Assembly: GCA_030746555.1 (NCBI GenBank)
Contig: JASLMK010000091.1
Location: 1-56,323, forward strand
Direction of reading: 5' to 3'
Source: Planctomycetota bacterium
GTDB lineage: Bacteria > Planctomycetota > UBA1135 > GCA-002686595
Length of the DNA stretch: 56,323 nt
Positions 1 through 9,626 of the stretch are shown here, one piece after another. Below the pieces are notes generated by a model. That model worked only from the letters and a program-made list of their open reading frames with translations, made no database searches and was not told where the DNA came from. Each line of letters begins with the position of its first letter. The first letter of the stretch is position 1. The position numbers and the translations under genes were made by a program.

Positions 1-186
1 CATGAACACGCACACCAGACTTCGCAACCGGCCGTCTTCGACGGCCTCTCGGCCCCTGGCGGCGCTTTGCGGAACCTGGCTTCCTCGACGACCCGTTCAG
101 GGTCGCCTGCGTCGCCAGAACCCGCAAAGCACCACCCCGAACCGAGTTGCTGTGTCTGGTGCACGTCTTCATGGATAATCCGGGCT
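1..186. repeat. Dispersed TIR element, copy A (left end cut by window start)
   Basis: This is the right part of a ~199-bp element also present at 12976-13174 (complete) and 56170-56323 (right end cut). Positions 1-141 are identical to 56183-56323. It ends at 164-186 with an inverted-repeat arm (TTCATGGATAATCCGGGCT) matching the left arm of the complete copy. Internal dyads are visible: GGCCGTC-ttc-GACGGCC near 30-46 and GACCC-gttca-GGGTC near 100-114, and GCTTTGCGG pairs with CCGCAAAGC. It encodes no protein. Confidence 0.85.
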
Positions 187-221
187 AGCGCCGCGCCGGC
201 GGGCGGGACCCCCGGCGGATC

Positions 222-249
222 TTGTCGCCAGGGACGGCTCGGCTAGGCT
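222..249 (+). promoter_or_regulatory. Possible promoter of the acylase gene
   Basis: TTGTCG (222-227), a 16-nt spacer and TAGGCT (244-249) form a sigma70-like pair about 100 nt upstream of the acylase start at 353. It lies just outside repeat copy A. The match is moderate, and the rest of 187-352 shows nothing else recognisable. Confidence 0.4.
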
Positions 250-352
250 GGAGGAACCCCGGGCAGACCTCGCGCCGCGGCCGGGCAACCGCGGATTCCG
301 CGGGGAACCCCCGATCGAGCGAACACGTCGAGCAGGCAAGGAGCGGAAGAAC

Positions 353-2703
353 ATGAGAGCTACGCATGCGCGAGTCGTGAGATGGTTGGGCGTCGCGGTC
401 GCCCTGCCGGCCCTCTCCGCGGCAGCCCTAACGGCGGCCCCGCGATCCGGCTGGGGCGACACCGACGACCCGCGCGCCGACTTCCAGCAACCCCCCGGCC
501 GTCAGGCGCTCGGCTCTGGCGGCTCGTCTGCCTTCGGCAGCCGGGCCGGCTGGAAGGGTCCCAGCGAGACGGTCGAGATCCTGCGCGACGTCTACGGCGT
601 GCCGCACGTCTACGCCGACTCGATCGCGGGAGCGGTCTACGGGCACGGCTGGGCGCAGGCGGCCGACCACCTGGAGACGATGCTGCTCGACTACCTCGCG
701 GCGGACGGCCGGCTCTCGGAGGCCTTCCCCGACGGAGACGAACGGACGGCGGCGGCCGGCTTCCCCGATCCGGTCGAGTCCGACCGCCTCGCGGAGTTGT
801 TCCGCTACCGCAGCGCGGTGGACGACCACTGGGCAGAGCGGTGGACGACCACTGGGCAGAGATCGACGCATTGGACGATCCGGTCTGGGGCGTCTCGACG
901 AGCGAGGTACTGGCTGCCTTCGCCGCCGGGATCAACGACTACATGGACGCCCATCCCGGCAAGGTGCCCGCGTGGTGGTCGGGCGAGGTCTCAGCGCAGC
1001 AGGTCGTCGCCTGGACTCGCCTCGTCCTGTTGAGCTACCAGATCGACGAAGCCATGGGGAACCTCCCTGGAGGCGGGCCGAACGGGCCCGACGGGACGGG
1101 CGGCTCCAACGCGTGGGTCCTGGGGCCCTCCAAGACGACCGACCAATCCGTGCTGGTGCAGGCGGATCCGCACCGGCCCTGGTCGGGGCCGGCGACCTGG
1201 TACGAGGCGCACCTGACCGGCGGCGGAATGGAGTCGGCGGGCGGCGGCTTCTACGGCATCCCGATCCTGTCGATGGCCTTCAACCGCGATCTCGCCCTCT
1301 CCCTGACGTCGAACGGCGTCGACAACGCAGACGCCTTCCGCGTGACGGTAGATCCGACCGATCCGACCCGCTACCTCCACGGCAGCTCGAGCCGCCCCTT
1401 CACCTTCGAACAGCGAGTCCTCCAGCGTCCCGACGGCACCAGCGTGACCTTGGACCTCGCCTGGAGCCACCACGGGCCGGTCATCCAACCGCTGGACACG
1501 ACGGGCTTCTCCGGCGAGACCCACGTCTACGCCGCGGGCGCGACGATCCTCGAGGAGACCGGAGCGGTGACGCAGCTGCTCGGAATGGCCCTCGCGCGGA
1601 CGATCGAGGAGTGGAAGGCCGCGGCTTCGCTGCTGCAGATCCAGCGCTGGAACATGCTGGTCGGGACGGCCGACGGACAGGTGTACTACGTCCACAACTC
1701 GCGCCACCCCGACCGGGTCGACGGCCTGAACTACAAGCACCCCATCGACGGCTCCGATCCCGCCGTCGACTGGACCGAGCGTGCGCCCTGGGACTTCGCC
1801 CAGCTCGCTTCCGTGCTCGATCCCGCCACCGGCTACGTTCAGAACTGCAACAACAGCCCCGGCTGGACGACCAGCGTCTACGGCGAGCTCTTCGATGAGC
1901 TCGCCTGGCCGAGCCACTACATGCGGGTCGACAAGCGCACGATGCGCGAACGCCTGGCGACGCAGGAGATCGAGGCCCTCCCGCTGTTCTCGCTCGAGGA
2001 CTCGCGCGACCTCTCGCTGTCGAACTACCTGCTGATGGCCGAGTGGTGGGTGACCCTGGTGTTTCAGGTCGAGTCGATCCACGGCGACGACCCGGGGATC
2101 GCCGATCCCCAGGCCCTGGCGGCGGCCCTCGCGGAGCTCACGGCCTGGGACGGCCGCGCGACGACGGACTCGACGGCGACGCTGCTCTTCCAGACCTTCA
2201 TCCGCAAGGTGAACACGATCGACGGGGTGGACGTGACCGAGCCGCCGCCGCCGGCCGCGAACATCCCGGCGGCCATGGCGGTGTACGGACTGAACCTGCT
2301 CGCGGACTCGTGGCGGGAGATCGAGGCCGAGCACGGGACCGGCGCCGTCCCGTGGAGGGACGTGCACCGCATCCGGCGCGGCGCGGTCGATCTGCCGATC
2401 GGCGGCGCGGGCTACCCGATGGCGCCGCTGAGGATCACCAAGGCGGTCGAGTTCGAAGGCAGCGTGGGGTACGTGGGGCAGGGCAGCTCCTACCTGCGGC
2501 TCGTGCGCCTCAAGCAGGGGGAGCCGCCCCAGGCGATCTCCATCAAGCCGTGGGGGAACTCCGACGACCCGACCTCGCCTCACTACTCCGACCTGACCGA
2601 GCTCTACGCGACCGACACCTACAAGCCGCTCTTCTTCGAGCGAGCCGACGTCGAGGCCAACCTCGATCCCGAGGGGAGCTGGATCCTGACCTGGATTCCG
2701 TGA
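353..2703 (+). pseudogene. Penicillin acylase family N-terminal-nucleophile amidase, frameshifted by a 23-bp duplication
   Basis: This gene belongs to the penicillin/acyl-homoserine-lactone acylase family, exported heterodimeric amidases that mature by self-cleavage. The ATG at 353 follows an AAGGAG ribosome site and begins a signal-like N-terminus. The first frame carries the alpha-chain signature GVPHVYA and the GWAQAADHLETM segment. The reading frame then changes at 816-861, where a perfect 23-bp tandem duplication occurs. The rest, including the beta-chain start GGSNAWVLGPSKT, continues to 2703 in another frame. Removing one 23-bp copy restores a single product of about 775 aa, close to the family's usual length, reading VDDHWAE-IDALDDPVWG across the join. 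In that reconstruction the nucleophile Ser would be residue 244. The gene is either newly inactivated, reversible by repeat slippage, or the victim of an assembly error. The substrate cannot be told from sequence. Confidence 0.85.
816..861 (+). repeat. Perfect 23-bp tandem duplication inside the acylase gene
   Basis: Positions 816-838 and 839-861 are identical 23-mers beginning CGGTGGACGACC. Because 23 is not a multiple of 3, the second copy shifts the frame of the acylase. Deleting either copy restores the family sequence without any other change. Confidence 0.95.
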
Positions 2704-2755
2704 GTCCGAGGGCGGGCCTCTCCTGCGCCGACGGCCCGTCCCCGTTGGACCCCGA

Positions 2756-5008
2756 TCAAGGCGCCGGCGGCGCGGGCTTGCCGGGCAGGTACTGGCCGGG
2801 CCAGGGCTGGTCGGGGAAGCCGTAGTCCTCGGCGGCGTGCAGGGTGAGGTAGGGATCGCGCAGGTGCGGCCGCGCCATGGCGCACAGATCGGCGCGGCCG
2901 GCGGTGAGGATCGTGTTGGCGTGGTCGGCGCCGAGGATCGCGCCGACGGCCATGACCGGAACGCCGACCTCGGCGCGGATGCGCTCGGCGAAGGGCACCT
3001 GGTACATGCGTCCGTAGATCGGCTCGGCGTCGGGGGAGTTGCCGGAGCTGGAGACGTCCACGAGATCGCAGCCGGCCTCGGCGAGCCAGCCCGCGAGCTC
3101 GACCGCCTCGTCGGGCGTGAAGCCGTTGGGGTGCCAGTCGGTGGCGGAGATGCGCACGGCGAGCGGACGCGGCGTCGGCCAGGCTTGGCGCACGGCGGCG
3201 AGCACCTCCAGGGGGAAGCGGGCGCGGTTCTCCAGCGAGCCGCCGTAGGCGTCCTCGCGCCGATTCGCCAGGGGCGAGAGGAAGCTCGAGAGCAAGTAGC
3301 CGTGGGCCAGGTGCAGCTCGACGAGGTCGAAGCCGGCCTCGAGCGAACGCTCGGCGGCGCGCGCGAAGGCCTCGCGCACCGCGTCCATGTCCGCGCGGTC
3401 CATGGCGCGCGGCGCCGGCCAGTCGGCGTGGAAGGGGATGGCCGAGGGCGCGAGGGTCGGCCACCCGCCCTCGGTGAGCGGCTCGTCGAAACCGTCCCAC
3501 GGATGACGGCACGAGCCCTTGCGCCCGGCGTGAGCGAGCTGGACGCCGATCTTGGCCTCGGAGCGGGTGTGCACGAAGTCGGTGATCCGACGCCAGGCGG
3601 CGGTGTGCTCGTCGGCGTAGAGCCCCGCGCAGCCGGTCGTGATGCGCCCCTCGACGCTGACGTCGGTCATCTCGCTGATCACCAGGCCCGCGCCCCCGAT
3701 GGCGCGGCTCCCCAGGTGAACGAGGTGCCAGTCACCGACCGTGCCGTCCACCGCCGAGTACTGGCACATCGGAGAGACCACGATGCGGTTTGGGAGGCGC
3801 AGATTCCCGACCTCAAACGGCGTGAAGATCGGCGGCGGCGTGCTCCCGTCGGACTGCCGCCGCGCCCCGACGTCCTCGCAGAACTCGTTGCGCGCGGCGG
3901 CGACCAGCTCGGGATCCCGCATGGCGAGGTTGTCGTAGGTGATCCGCTTGGATCGGGTCATCAGGTTGAACTGGAAGCGGGCGGGCGGTTGGCCCAGGTA
4001 GCGCTCGGAGTTCTCGAACCACTCCAGGCTCGTCTGCGCGGTCTTCTGCAGTTTGATCCCGTCCACGCGCCGAGCCTCGTGGTAGGCGGCGAGGGTCCCC
4101 TCGATCTCGGCCTCGGCGCCCCGCTCGACGAAGGCGTCCACCAGCGCCACCGCGTCCTCCATGGCGAGCTTGGTCCCCGAGCCGATGGAGAAGTGAGCCG
4201 TGTGGGCTGCGTCCCCGATCAGGACGACGTTGCCGTGGTGCCAACGCTCGTTGGTGACCGTCGGGAAGGTCCTCCAGTTGGAGCGGTTGGTCAGCAGGGA
4301 GTGCCCTTCGAGGTGTTCGGAGAAGAGCTCGCTGCAGAAGGCGACCGTCTGCTCCTCGTCCGCCGTGTCCAGGCCCGCCTTCTTCCAGACCTCCTCGCGG
4401 CACTCGACGATCCAGGTCGAGAGGTTCTCCTCGAACGGGTAGGCGTGGACCTGGAAGAGGCCGTGCTCGCTCTGCTGGAAGATGAACGTGAAGGCCTCCA
4501 GCGGCTTGTCCGTCCCCAACCAGCAGAACTTGCACTTGCGCCAGTCCAGGTGCGGGCGGAAGTGCTCGGCGAGGCCCTCGCGCACGAAGCTGTTGACGCC
4601 GTCCGCGGCGACGATCAACTCCGAGTCCGCGAGCTCGGCGAGGTCGGTCACCTCACGCTCGAACTCCAGGGTCACACCGAGCTCGCGGCAGCGCTCGTGG
4701 AGGATCTCGAGCAGGCGCTTGCGCGAGAGTCCGCAGAAGCCGTGGCCGGTCGAGGCGATCATCGACCCCGCGTAGTAGGTGTGGATGTCCGACCAGTAGC
4801 GGAAGCTCGCCTCGATCTTCTCGAAGCTCTGGGGGTCGGCCACCTGGAAGCCGGACAGGGTCTCGTCGGAGAACACGACGCCCCAGCCGAAGGTGTCGTC
4901 GGGCTTGTTGCGCTCGATGACGTGGAGCTCCGTCTGGGGGAAGGCGCGCTTCATCAGGATGGCGGAGTACAGGCCCCCCGGCCCGCCGCCGATGCAGGTG
5001 ACCTTCAC
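2756..5008 (-). CDS. Bifunctional FAD monooxygenase / old-yellow-enzyme reductase (salicylyl-CoA 5-hydroxylase or 2-aminobenzoyl-CoA monooxygenase/reductase type)
   Basis: This 750-aa two-domain flavoprotein starts at a GTG (5008) that overlaps the proC stop as GTGA. Residues 1 to about 380 form a PHBH-type FAD monooxygenase: an N-terminal [10 protein letters not shown] dinucleotide motif and a [14 protein letters not shown] segment. From about residue 395 an NADH:flavin oxidoreductase (OYE) domain begins at [17 protein letters not shown] and contains [14 protein letters not shown]. This architecture and length match 2-aminobenzoyl-CoA monooxygenase/reductase and the family annotated as bifunctional salicylyl-CoA 5-hydroxylase/oxidoreductase, which hydroxylates and reduces CoA-activated aromatic rings. 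No CoA ligase or ring-cleavage gene is adjacent, so an aromatic-CoA substrate is an inference from the family. Its only partner here is proC. Confidence 0.85.
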   Translation of the reverse strand: MKVTCIGGGPGGLYSAILMKRAFPQTELHVIERNKPDDTFGWGVVFSDETLSGFQVADPQSFEKIEASFRYWSDIHTYYAGSMIASTGHGFCGLSRKRLLEILHERCRELGVTLEFEREVTDLAELADSELIVAADGVNSFVREGLAEHFRPHLDWRKCKFCWLGTDKPLEAFTFIFQQSEHGLFQVHAYPFEENLSTWIVECREEVWKKAGLDTADEEQTVAFCSELFSEHLEGHSLLTNRSNWRTFPTVTNERWHHGNVVLIGDAAHTAHFSIGSGTKLAMEDAVALVDAFVERGAEAEIEGTLAAYHEARRVDGIKLQKTAQTSLEWFENSERYLGQPPARFQFNLMTRSKRITYDNLAMRDPELVAAARNEFCEDVGARRQSDGSTPPPIFTPFEVGNLRLPNRIVVSPMCQYSAVDGTVGDWHLVHLGSRAIGGAGLVISEMTDVSVEGRITTGCAGLYADEHTAAWRRITDFVHTRSEAKIGVQLAHAGRKGSCRHPWDGFDEPLTEGGWPTLAPSAIPFHADWPAPRAMDRADMDAVREAFARAAERSLEAGFDLVELHLAHGYLLSSFLSPLANRREDAYGGSLENRARFPLEVLAAVRQAWPTPRPLAVRISATDWHPNGFTPDEAVELAGWLAEAGCDLVDVSSSGNSPDAEPIYGRMYQVPFAERIRAEVGVPVMAVGAILGADHANTILTAGRADLCAMARPHLRDPYLTLHAAEDYGFPDQPWPGQYLPGKPAPPAP

Positions 5009-5838
5009 TGGCGTTCTCCGCTTCGCCCGAGGCTCGCGGCGGAGCGCGCCGCCTCCTGGACCCCGCGCGCGAGCACCGAGCGCAGCTTGCCGTCCTCCAA
5101 TGCCAACAGCGCGGAGACCGTGCAGCCAGCCGGCGTCGTGACGTCGTCCTTGAGGGAGGCGGGGTGGCGGCCGGTCTCGATCACCATGCGCGCGGCCCCC
5201 TGGACCGTCTGCGCGGCGAGCTCGGTGGCGACCCTGCGCGGCAGGCCGACCATCACCCCGCCCTCGGCCAGAGCCTCGATGATCACGTAGATGAACGCCG
5301 GTCCCGACGCGGACAGTCCCGTCACCGCATCCATGTGCTCCTCGTCGAGGCGCAGGACGCGCCCGAGGGGGCGCATGAGCGCCTCGGCGACGGCGAGGTC
5401 GTCGTCGGTCGCGTGGCGGCCGCCGGAGAGCACCGACATCCCCTGGCCGATCCGGCAGGGCGTGTTCGGCATGGCGCGCACGACTCGGAGGGTGCGCCCC
5501 GCGGCATCCTCCAGGGTCTCGGTCCGCACACCGGCGGCGATCGAGACGAGCAGCGGATCGTGGTCGAGGGCACCCTCGGCCGCGAGCTCACAGACCACCC
5601 CGCCCGCTCCCTTGGGCTTGACGCACAAGACGATCACCTCGGCCTCGCGAGCGGCGGCACCGTTGTCGGCGCCGACCTCGATGCCCACCTCCGCGGCGCG
5701 CTCGGCCGCGCGCTCGGCGTGTGCCACGCTTCCGCACAGGTTCTTCGCCTCCGCGGCGCCGGAGGTGATCAAGCCGCGCGCGAGGGTCCTGCCCATCGTG
5801 CCGACGCCGATCAGCGCGAGTTTGCGACCTTCGAGCAT
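5005..5838 (-). CDS. proC: Pyrroline-5-carboxylate reductase
   Basis: ProC reduces delta1-pyrroline-5-carboxylate to L-proline with NAD(P)H in the cytoplasm, the last step of proline synthesis. The 277-aa product has the N-terminal Rossmann motif [16 protein letters not shown], the VLCVKPK segment, [15 protein letters not shown], and the C-terminal dimerisation signature with [19 protein letters not shown] and [10 protein letters not shown]. Length is normal for the family. The ATG at 5838 has GGAAGG upstream. It is translationally coupled to the downstream flavoprotein through a GTGA overlap, an unusual partner for proC. It is divergent from the serine hydrolase at 6022. The intergenic region contains a perfect TACGCA-gcat-TGCGTA dyad near 5939-5954. 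Confidence 0.93.
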   Translation of the reverse strand: MLEGRKLALIGVGTMGRTLARGLITSGAAEAKNLCGSVAHAERAAERAAEVGIEVGADNGAAAREAEVIVLCVKPKGAGGVVCELAAEGALDHDPLLVSIAAGVRTETLEDAAGRTLRVVRAMPNTPCRIGQGMSVLSGGRHATDDDLAVAEALMRPLGRVLRLDEEHMDAVTGLSASGPAFIYVIIEALAEGGVMVGLPRRVATELAAQTVQGAARMVIETGRHPASLKDDVTTPAGCTVSALLALEDGKLRSVLARGVQEAARSAASLGRSGERQ

Positions 5839-6021
5839 GGGTGCGTTCCTTCCATTGTGTCTCGGCCGCGCTTGGCGGCGGGGCGAGGGGTGCGCAGGTT
5901 CACCGAAGGCGTCCGGACGCGCAAGGGGAGGGTCCGAATACGCAGCATTGCGTAGCGAGAGGGAGGGAGAATGGGCAATCCACCTCGACCGCGAACGCGC
6001 ACCCGCTGCATCATTGAGGAG

Positions 6022-7149
6022 ATGACACGCACTCGACTCCTCGCCCTCGTTCTGTCCCTGCTCGTTCCCGCCGCCGCCTCGGCCCAGTCGCCGTCGCTCG
6101 ACGCCTTCATCCTCGAGAAGATGCGCGTGGCCCACGCGCCGGGATTGTCGGCCTGCATCGTCAAGGACGACGCCGTGGTTTGGGCGGGCGGCTACGGCTA
6201 CGCGGACATCTCCCAGGGGATCATGGTCACGCCGGACACGTTGTTCATGCTGGCCTCGATCTCAAAGACCGTGACGGGCACGGCGCTGATGCAGCTGTGG
6301 GAGCGCGGCATGTTCGACCTCGACGCGGACATCAATCCCGACCTCCGCTTCAGCGTGCGCAACCCCAGCCACCCGCAGGTCCCGATCACCTATCGCAGCC
6401 TCTTGGCCCACGTGAGCGGCATCAAGGACAACTGGTCGGTGATGGACTCGTTGTACGTCCAGGGCGACTCGCCGATTGCGCTCGGCTTCTTCCTGCGCGA
6501 GTACCTCGCTCCCGGCGGCCAGTGGTACTTCCCCGGCCAGAACTACTACAACTGGGCACCCCAAACCAACTCGGCCTACTCGAACATCGGCTTCGCCTTG
6601 GTCGGGCACACGGTCGAGGCGCTCACCCAGACGCCCTTCGACGCCTACTGCCAGGAGAGGATCTTCGAGCCGCTGGGCATGAACGAGACCAGTTGGCGCA
6701 TGGCGGACCTCGACCCTGATCACGTGGCCATTCCGTACTCGTGGAATGGCGCTTCCCAGCAGTTCATCCCCTACGGCCACTACGGCTACCCCGACTACCC
6801 CGACGGCGGGCTGCGCACGAGCACGGTGCAGCTCGCGCGCTTCTTGCTCGCCCACATGAACGGCGGCGAGCACCGCGGCCGGCGGATCCTCGCCCCGGGG
6901 ACCGTCGCCGACATGCAGACCGTGCAGTACCCCGCGCTCGACTCGAAGCAGGGAATGGCCTTCTACTACTGGAACGTCGCCGGCCAGGTTCGTCTCGGCC
7001 ACGCCGGGGGCGACTGGGGTCTGATGACCGAGATGTGGTTTCGACCCGCCGATCGCGTGGGCGTGATCATGTTCGTGAACGGGGACGTGAACTTCGGCCC
7101 GATGCTGGCGGTCCTCAACCGCCTGTTCGACGAAGGCGAGCTGCTCTGA
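6022..7149 (+). CDS. Secreted serine hydrolase, class C beta-lactamase / DD-peptidase superfamily
   Basis: This 375-aa exported protein starts best at the ATG at 6022, because the signal peptide (MTRTRLLALVLSLLVPAAASAQ) begins there; an upstream in-frame ATG at 5971 would add an unlikely 17 residues. The superfamily's catalytic elements are present: S79-x-x-K82 (SISK), Y186-S-N188 and an H327-A-G329 in place of the usual KTG triad. These fit the beta-lactamase-related esterases and D-aminopeptidases rather than true resistance enzymes. The substrate is unknown. It probably acts in the periplasm. It stands alone, divergent from proC and convergent with the acyltransferase, with only 22 bp between their stops. 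Confidence 0.88.
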   Translation: MTRTRLLALVLSLLVPAAASAQSPSLDAFILEKMRVAHAPGLSACIVKDDAVVWAGGYGYADISQGIMVTPDTLFMLASISKTVTGTALMQLWERGMFDLDADINPDLRFSVRNPSHPQVPITYRSLLAHVSGIKDNWSVMDSLYVQGDSPIALGFFLREYLAPGGQWYFPGQNYYNWAPQTNSAYSNIGFALVGHTVEALTQTPFDAYCQERIFEPLGMNETSWRMADLDPDHVAIPYSWNGASQQFIPYGHYGYPDYPDGGLRTSTVQLARFLLAHMNGGEHRGRRILAPGTVADMQTVQYPALDSKQGMAFYYWNVAGQVRLGHAGGDWGLMTEMWFRPADRVGVIMFVNGDVNFGPMLAVLNRLFDEGELL

Positions 7150-7171
7150 GGGCGGACGCGCCCGCCCGGGT

Positions 7172-7927
7172 TCAGGGCGCCGGCTCGAGGTAGCGCAGGA
7201 AGACCTCGCGCACGTCGGCGGCGTGCTCGCGCACACGCTCGGCGCTCCAGTCGCTCGTGTCGATCGGCTCGAGGAAGTCGAGGCGCACGGTACCGCTGCG
7301 GACGAGGAACGAGCCCATCGGCAGGACGTCGGGGATGCCGCGCATGATCAGCGGCACGACGGGCGCGCCGGTCTGCGCGGCGAGGTGGAACGAGCCCAAC
7401 TTGAACTGCTGCAGGCCGCCCCTGCGCGAGCGTGTGCCCTCGGGGGCCAGGATCACCGTCGAGTGCTCGGCGTCCATCCTGCGCTTGAGCTCCGCCACGC
7501 TCGCCAGGGCCTTCTCGTGGTTGCGGCGGTCCACCGGCACCATACCCAGGGCGCGGAACGCCCAGCCCAGCCCGGGGACGCGGCCGAGCTCGGCCTTGTA
7601 GAGCCCGACGGGATGGTGCGGGCAGATGGAGGCGAGCACGAACATGTCGAGCAGGCTGACGTGGTTGAAGAGCACGATGTGGGCGCCCGGTTCGTCAAGG
7701 CGCTCGGCGCCGTGGACCTCCAGCCGCACGCCGAAGGCCCACAGGGGCACTCGGCCCCAGAGGTGGATCAGCGGCAGCGAGCGGTGCGCGGTCGAGCCGG
7801 GGGTGAGCAAGGCGAACAACGCCAACCCGGCCGCGCCCACGAGCACGAAGCAGGCGACGGGGAGGAGCAGGAGGAAGCCGCGCAAGGGGCCGGGCCGTCG
7901 GGCGGTCTGGTCGCTGGTGCTCTCCAT
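7172..7927 (-). CDS. plsC: 1-acyl-sn-glycerol-3-phosphate acyltransferase (PlsC-like)
   Basis: This 251-aa membrane-bound acyltransferase of the LPLAT family transfers an acyl chain to lysophosphatidic acid or a related lysolipid on the inner face of the membrane. An N-terminal hydrophobic stretch (about residues 15-45) precedes the catalytic H-x4-D box, seen as NHVSLLDMF. The acceptor-binding block reads PEGTRSR, and the third block is APVVPLIMRG. The ATG at 7927 was chosen because the hydrophobic anchor and full domain follow it. It lies 113 bp downstream of the FAA-hydrolase gene on the same strand and may be read from the lut operon. Other lipid acceptors, such as ornithine lipid precursors, cannot be excluded. 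Confidence 0.85.
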   Translation of the reverse strand: MESTSDQTARRPGPLRGFLLLLPVACFVLVGAAGLALFALLTPGSTAHRSLPLIHLWGRVPLWAFGVRLEVHGAERLDEPGAHIVLFNHVSLLDMFVLASICPHHPVGLYKAELGRVPGLGWAFRALGMVPVDRRNHEKALASVAELKRRMDAEHSTVILAPEGTRSRRGGLQQFKLGSFHLAAQTGAPVVPLIMRGIPDVLPMGSFLVRSGTVRLDFLEPIDTSDWSAERVREHAADVREVFLRYLEPAP

Positions 7928-8040
7928 GGCCGGGCGCGCCGGGGCCGGGTCGGGGGCACGCTCGCGCACTGTACGCCGCCGCGGGCGCAGCACCACCTCC
8001 CCGGCGCCGATCCTGTCGGGCCCCGGGCGCCCGAAGCGGG

Positions 8041-8964
8041 TCAGGCGCCCGGCGGCGTCGAGGTGACCGGGTTGGCGAGGACGCCCAGGCCCTCGATATC
8101 GACCTCCATGCGGTCGCCTTCGCGCACCCAGATCGGCGGCTTGCGCGCGAACCCCACGCCGGGCGGCGTCCCGGTGGCGATCACGTCGCCGGGCTCGAGG
8201 GTCACGGTCTGGGAGAGGTAGGACACCAGCTCGTCCACGCCGAAGACCATCAGGGCCGTGGTCGAGTCCTGGAGCGTCTCGCCGTTGAGCCGAAACGAGA
8301 TGCGCAAGGCCTGGGGGTCGGCGATCTCCTCGGTGGTCGCGACGAAGGGGCCCATCGGGCCGAAGGTGTCGCAGGACTTGCCGCGCTGCCACTGTCCGTC
8401 GCCGAACTGGAAGTCACGAGCGCTGACGTCGTTGATGTTGGTGTAGCCCAACACGTGCTCGCGGGCGTGCTCGCGGGAGACGCGGAAGGCGCGGCGCCCG
8501 ACGACGACGCCCAGCTCCGCTTCGTAGTCCACCTTCTCGCTCCCCAAGGGCAACAGGACCGGCTGTTCGTGGCCGGTCACGGATGTCTGGAACTTGGAGA
8601 AGTACAACGGCGCCTCGGGCACCTCCTCGCCGCCCTCGGCGGCGTGCTCGCGGTAGTTGCGGCCGATGCAGAGGAACTTCCCCGGGCGCGGGACCGGCGC
8701 GGTCAGCCGGACGGACTCGAGCGGCACGATGGCCTCGCCCGCGCGCAGAGCGTCGGCTCGCGACGGCTCCGCCTCCAGGGAGGCGCAGAGCTCAGCGAGG
8801 GCGGGGTGGGCGGCGCCGTCGAGGTCGAACCAGTCGAGAGGCGACGCCACCTCGGGCAGGCCCGCCGCGGCGGCGCCAGCGTCGAGCACCTCGGAACCGT
8901 CGGAGCAAAAGGCCCCCGTGCGCGGCGGCCCGCCGGCGGGGTCTAGGAAGGAGATGAGTCTCAC
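8041..8964 (-). CDS. Fumarylacetoacetate hydrolase family protein (probable 2,4-diketo-3-deoxy sugar-acid hydrolase)
   Basis: This 307-aa protein belongs to the FAA hydrolase family, metal-dependent C-C bond hydrolases acting on beta-diketo acids. Visible family motifs are CIGRNYREHAAEGG, the metal-binding run VDYEAELGVVVG, DVSARDFQFGDGQW, KSCDTFGPMGP and the C-terminal GDVIATGTPPGVGF. The GTG at 8964 overlaps the lutC stop as GTGA, so it is the last member of a lut operon. In the non-phosphorylative L-fucose and L-rhamnose routes, a family member splits 2,4-diketo-3-deoxy-fuconate or -rhamnonate into pyruvate and lactate. Coupling to lactate oxidation genes suggests that role here, but fumarylpyruvate or homoprotocatechuate-type substrates remain possible. 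Confidence 0.85.
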   Translation of the reverse strand: MRLISFLDPAGGPPRTGAFCSDGSEVLDAGAAAAGLPEVASPLDWFDLDGAAHPALAELCASLEAEPSRADALRAGEAIVPLESVRLTAPVPRPGKFLCIGRNYREHAAEGGEEVPEAPLYFSKFQTSVTGHEQPVLLPLGSEKVDYEAELGVVVGRRAFRVSREHAREHVLGYTNINDVSARDFQFGDGQWQRGKSCDTFGPMGPFVATTEEIADPQALRISFRLNGETLQDSTTALMVFGVDELVSYLSQTVTLEPGDVIATGTPPGVGFARKPPIWVREGDRMEVDIEGLGVLANPVTSTPPGA

Positions 8965-9626
8965 GGGGCGTTCTCTCGTGTTCGGGGGTCGATCAACAGG
9001 ACGGTGAGCTCGCGTGGCCCGTGCACGCCGACGACGAGCTTCAGCTCGATGTCGGCGGTGCGCGAGGGCCCGGAGATGAAGGTGACCGCGCGGCTTGCGG
9101 AGCCCGCTCCGCCGGGGTCCACCGCGGCGAGGGCGTCCCCCAGGGTAGCGAGGATGGCGTCGGCGTGGAGCAGGGCGACGTGAAGTGGCGGGAGCAGGCT
9201 GACCAGCCGATTGCGCTCGGAGTGCGTCTCCAGGACCAGGGTGCCGGTCTCGGCGACGGCGTGCTGGACGCAGCTGATGCCCGCTTCGGCCGCCAAGAGG
9301 CCGGCGCGGTCGGCGGCGTCGACGAGCTCCACCCCTTCGAGTCCCCGTGTGAGCTTCGCGACGAGGGGGGCGTCGGAGACGGCGATGCGCTTCGCCCGCG
9401 CCTGGCTGACGACCTCCGAGAGGACGGCCGCGGCCTGGGCCTCGTCGGCGACGACCTCCAGGTGTCCCTCGGCCGCCGCGAGGCGCGTTCGGAAGGCGTC
9501 CACACGGGCGGCGTGGGAGTCGAGGTCCGTGGGAGCGGCGACCTCGGGCGAGCCCGGCGCGCCGATCGCCACCGTCCCCTTCAGGGCGGCGCGGACTCGA
9601 CCCAGGATGTCCTCGCGGGCGCTCAT
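8961..9626 (-). CDS. lutC: Lactate utilization protein C (LUD domain)
   Basis: LutC is the third subunit of the LutABC lactate oxidation complex, which converts L-lactate to pyruvate and passes electrons to the quinone pool. The 221-aa product has the LUD-domain pattern: an N-terminal helical part, a QHAVAETGTLVLETH segment around the middle, and the C-terminal SRTADIELKLVVGVHGP signature. It begins at ATG 9626, overlapping the lutB stop as ATGA, and its stop overlaps the next gene as GTGA. Tight coupling on both sides indicates one polycistronic mRNA. Confidence 0.9.
   Translation of the reverse strand: MSAREDILGRVRAALKGTVAIGAPGSPEVAAPTDLDSHAARVDAFRTRLAAAEGHLEVVADEAQAAAVLSEVVSQARAKRIAVSDAPLVAKLTRGLEGVELVDAADRAGLLAAEAGISCVQHAVAETGTLVLETHSERNRLVSLLPPLHVALLHADAILATLGDALAAVDPGGAGSASRAVTFISGPSRTADIELKLVVGVHGPRELTVLLIDPRTRENAP

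Noticed and set aside
100..114. GACCC-gttca-GGGTC in the repeat as a tRNA T-arm
   Set aside because: The loop is five bases, the flanking arms do not fold into a cloverleaf, and no acceptor or anticodon stem is present.
353..1033. A separate short gene covering the acylase N-terminus
   Set aside because: The sequence after 839 is out-of-frame read-through of the 23-bp duplication and loses all family similarity; it is the broken front half of the acylase.
2837..5290. Long open frame on the plus strand opposite the flavoprotein gene
   Set aside because: It is a GC-skew shadow: Arg/Gly/Val/Glu-rich, no recognisable motifs, and it runs antisense to a clear two-domain enzyme and proC.
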